Shown here piece after piece: positions 63,883-64,000 of a DNA stretch of 64,000 nucleotides. Each line of letters begins with the position of its first letter. Position 1 is the stretch's first letter. The notes under the pieces are model-generated. The model was given only the letters and a program-made list of their open reading frames with translations, was not told the DNA's origin and made no database searches. Origin of the DNA: Paenibacillus sp. FSL R5-0490 (GTDB lineage: Bacteria; Bacillota; Bacilli; Bacillales; Cytobacillaceae); assembly GCF_001956215.1 (NCBI RefSeq), contig NZ_MRTQ01000018.1, positions 48,649 through 112,648 of the forward strand, in the 5' to 3' direction. A program made the position numbers and the translations under genes.

Positions 63883-63928
63883 ACTGTAGACAAACTCGAT
63901 GAAAAAAGAGCTTGTCTGCAGTTTTTTT
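63883..63928 (+). terminator. Plus-strand intrinsic terminator without a plus-strand gene in front
   Basis: ACTGTAGACAAACTC / GAGCTTGTCTGCAGT arms with a 10-base loop and TTTTTTT. The nearest plus-strand gene ends at 61653, so it may terminate an unseen small RNA or antisense transcript. Confidence 0.6.
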
Positions 63929-63949
63929 ATTTAGCGTGTAATCGAGGCT

Positions 63950-64000
63950 GTTGATTTCCGTTCCAGGCGCTTCGCTTTCCTGCGGGCCTGCGCTGAGCCT
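63950..64000. repeat. Family A repeat, inverted and cut by the right edge
   Basis: TGTTGATTTCCGTTCCAGG is the reverse of the CCTGGAGCGGAAATCAAC end of the copy at 59411-59550. The rest continues outside the window. Confidence 0.65.

Overview
The window is chromosomal DNA from a low-GC, endospore-forming Gram-positive bacterium of the family Bacillaceae (Bacillus sensu lato). Three things point there: the gene order closely follows the Bacillus subtilis hepS-to-ypvA segment, spore genes are present (sspM, a cotD-like coat gene, ypjB), and the bacillithiol genes and a B-type RNase P RNA are present. I cannot name the species.

Layout. 1-4052: menaquinone side-chain and ring-methylation genes (hepS cut by the left edge, menG, hepT), then ndk and cheR. 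4254-10869: an aromatic amino-acid supraoperon (aroF-aroB-aroH-hisC-tyrA-aroE). The trpEDCFBA block that lies between aroH and hisC in B. subtilis is absent. A 200-bp strongly foldable element, probably mobile, sits between aroB and aroH. 10987-20806: a degenerate amidohydrolase-like gene, ypiA, ypiB, ypiF, the menaquinol:cytochrome c reductase operon qcrABC, ypjA, ypjB, a YugP-type zinc peptidase, a YitT/YpjC membrane protein and a MazG-type pyrophosphohydrolase. Two Bacillus-type intergenic repeats lie in this stretch. 20820-28421: tightly packed dapB-mgsA-bshB1-bshA-cca-birA, then panBCD. 28590-38165: dinG, a metallo-beta-lactamase-like protein without the metal motif, ypmA, ypmB, aspB, asnS, dnaD, nth, ypoC. 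38203-45035: ponA and recU on the minus strand, then yppC, sspM, a small coiled-coil gene, yppE, yppF, yppG.

45240-51784 is the most accessory-looking part. It holds two convergent pairs of OppB/OppC-type permease genes with no ATPase or binding-protein gene nearby. In one pair the OppC-type protein is fused to an extracellular M1-family metallopeptidase. An Hsp20 gene and a Crp/Fnr-type regulator without cluster cysteines sit between the pairs. 51985-57802 returns to conserved order: mrfA/yprA and mrfB/yprB (DNA repair, with a LexA-box-like site in front), a cotD-like gene, ypsA, gpsB and rnpB. 57942-61653 has rlmL/ypsC, a small gene, another intergenic repeat and the XPD-like helicase gene ypvA. 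61689-63700 is a minus-strand four-gene cluster (two DUF2249 genes, a heme-copper/NnrS-like membrane protein and a DUF59 protein), preceded by a Crp/Fnr-like half-symmetric site placed about 41.5 bases before a plausible start. The right end has two terminators and part of another repeat copy.

Working picture. The core is respiratory and biosynthetic housekeeping: menaquinone feeds qcrABC, aromatic amino acids share the chorismate pathway, and diaminopimelate, pantothenate and bacillithiol synthesis are linked to tRNA maturation. Cell-wall and division genes (ponA, gpsB), DNA repair genes (dinG, nth, recU, mrfAB, ypvA) and spore genes are interleaved. Start codons were chosen by ribosome-binding-site spacing and remembered B. 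subtilis protein ends. No database search was run.
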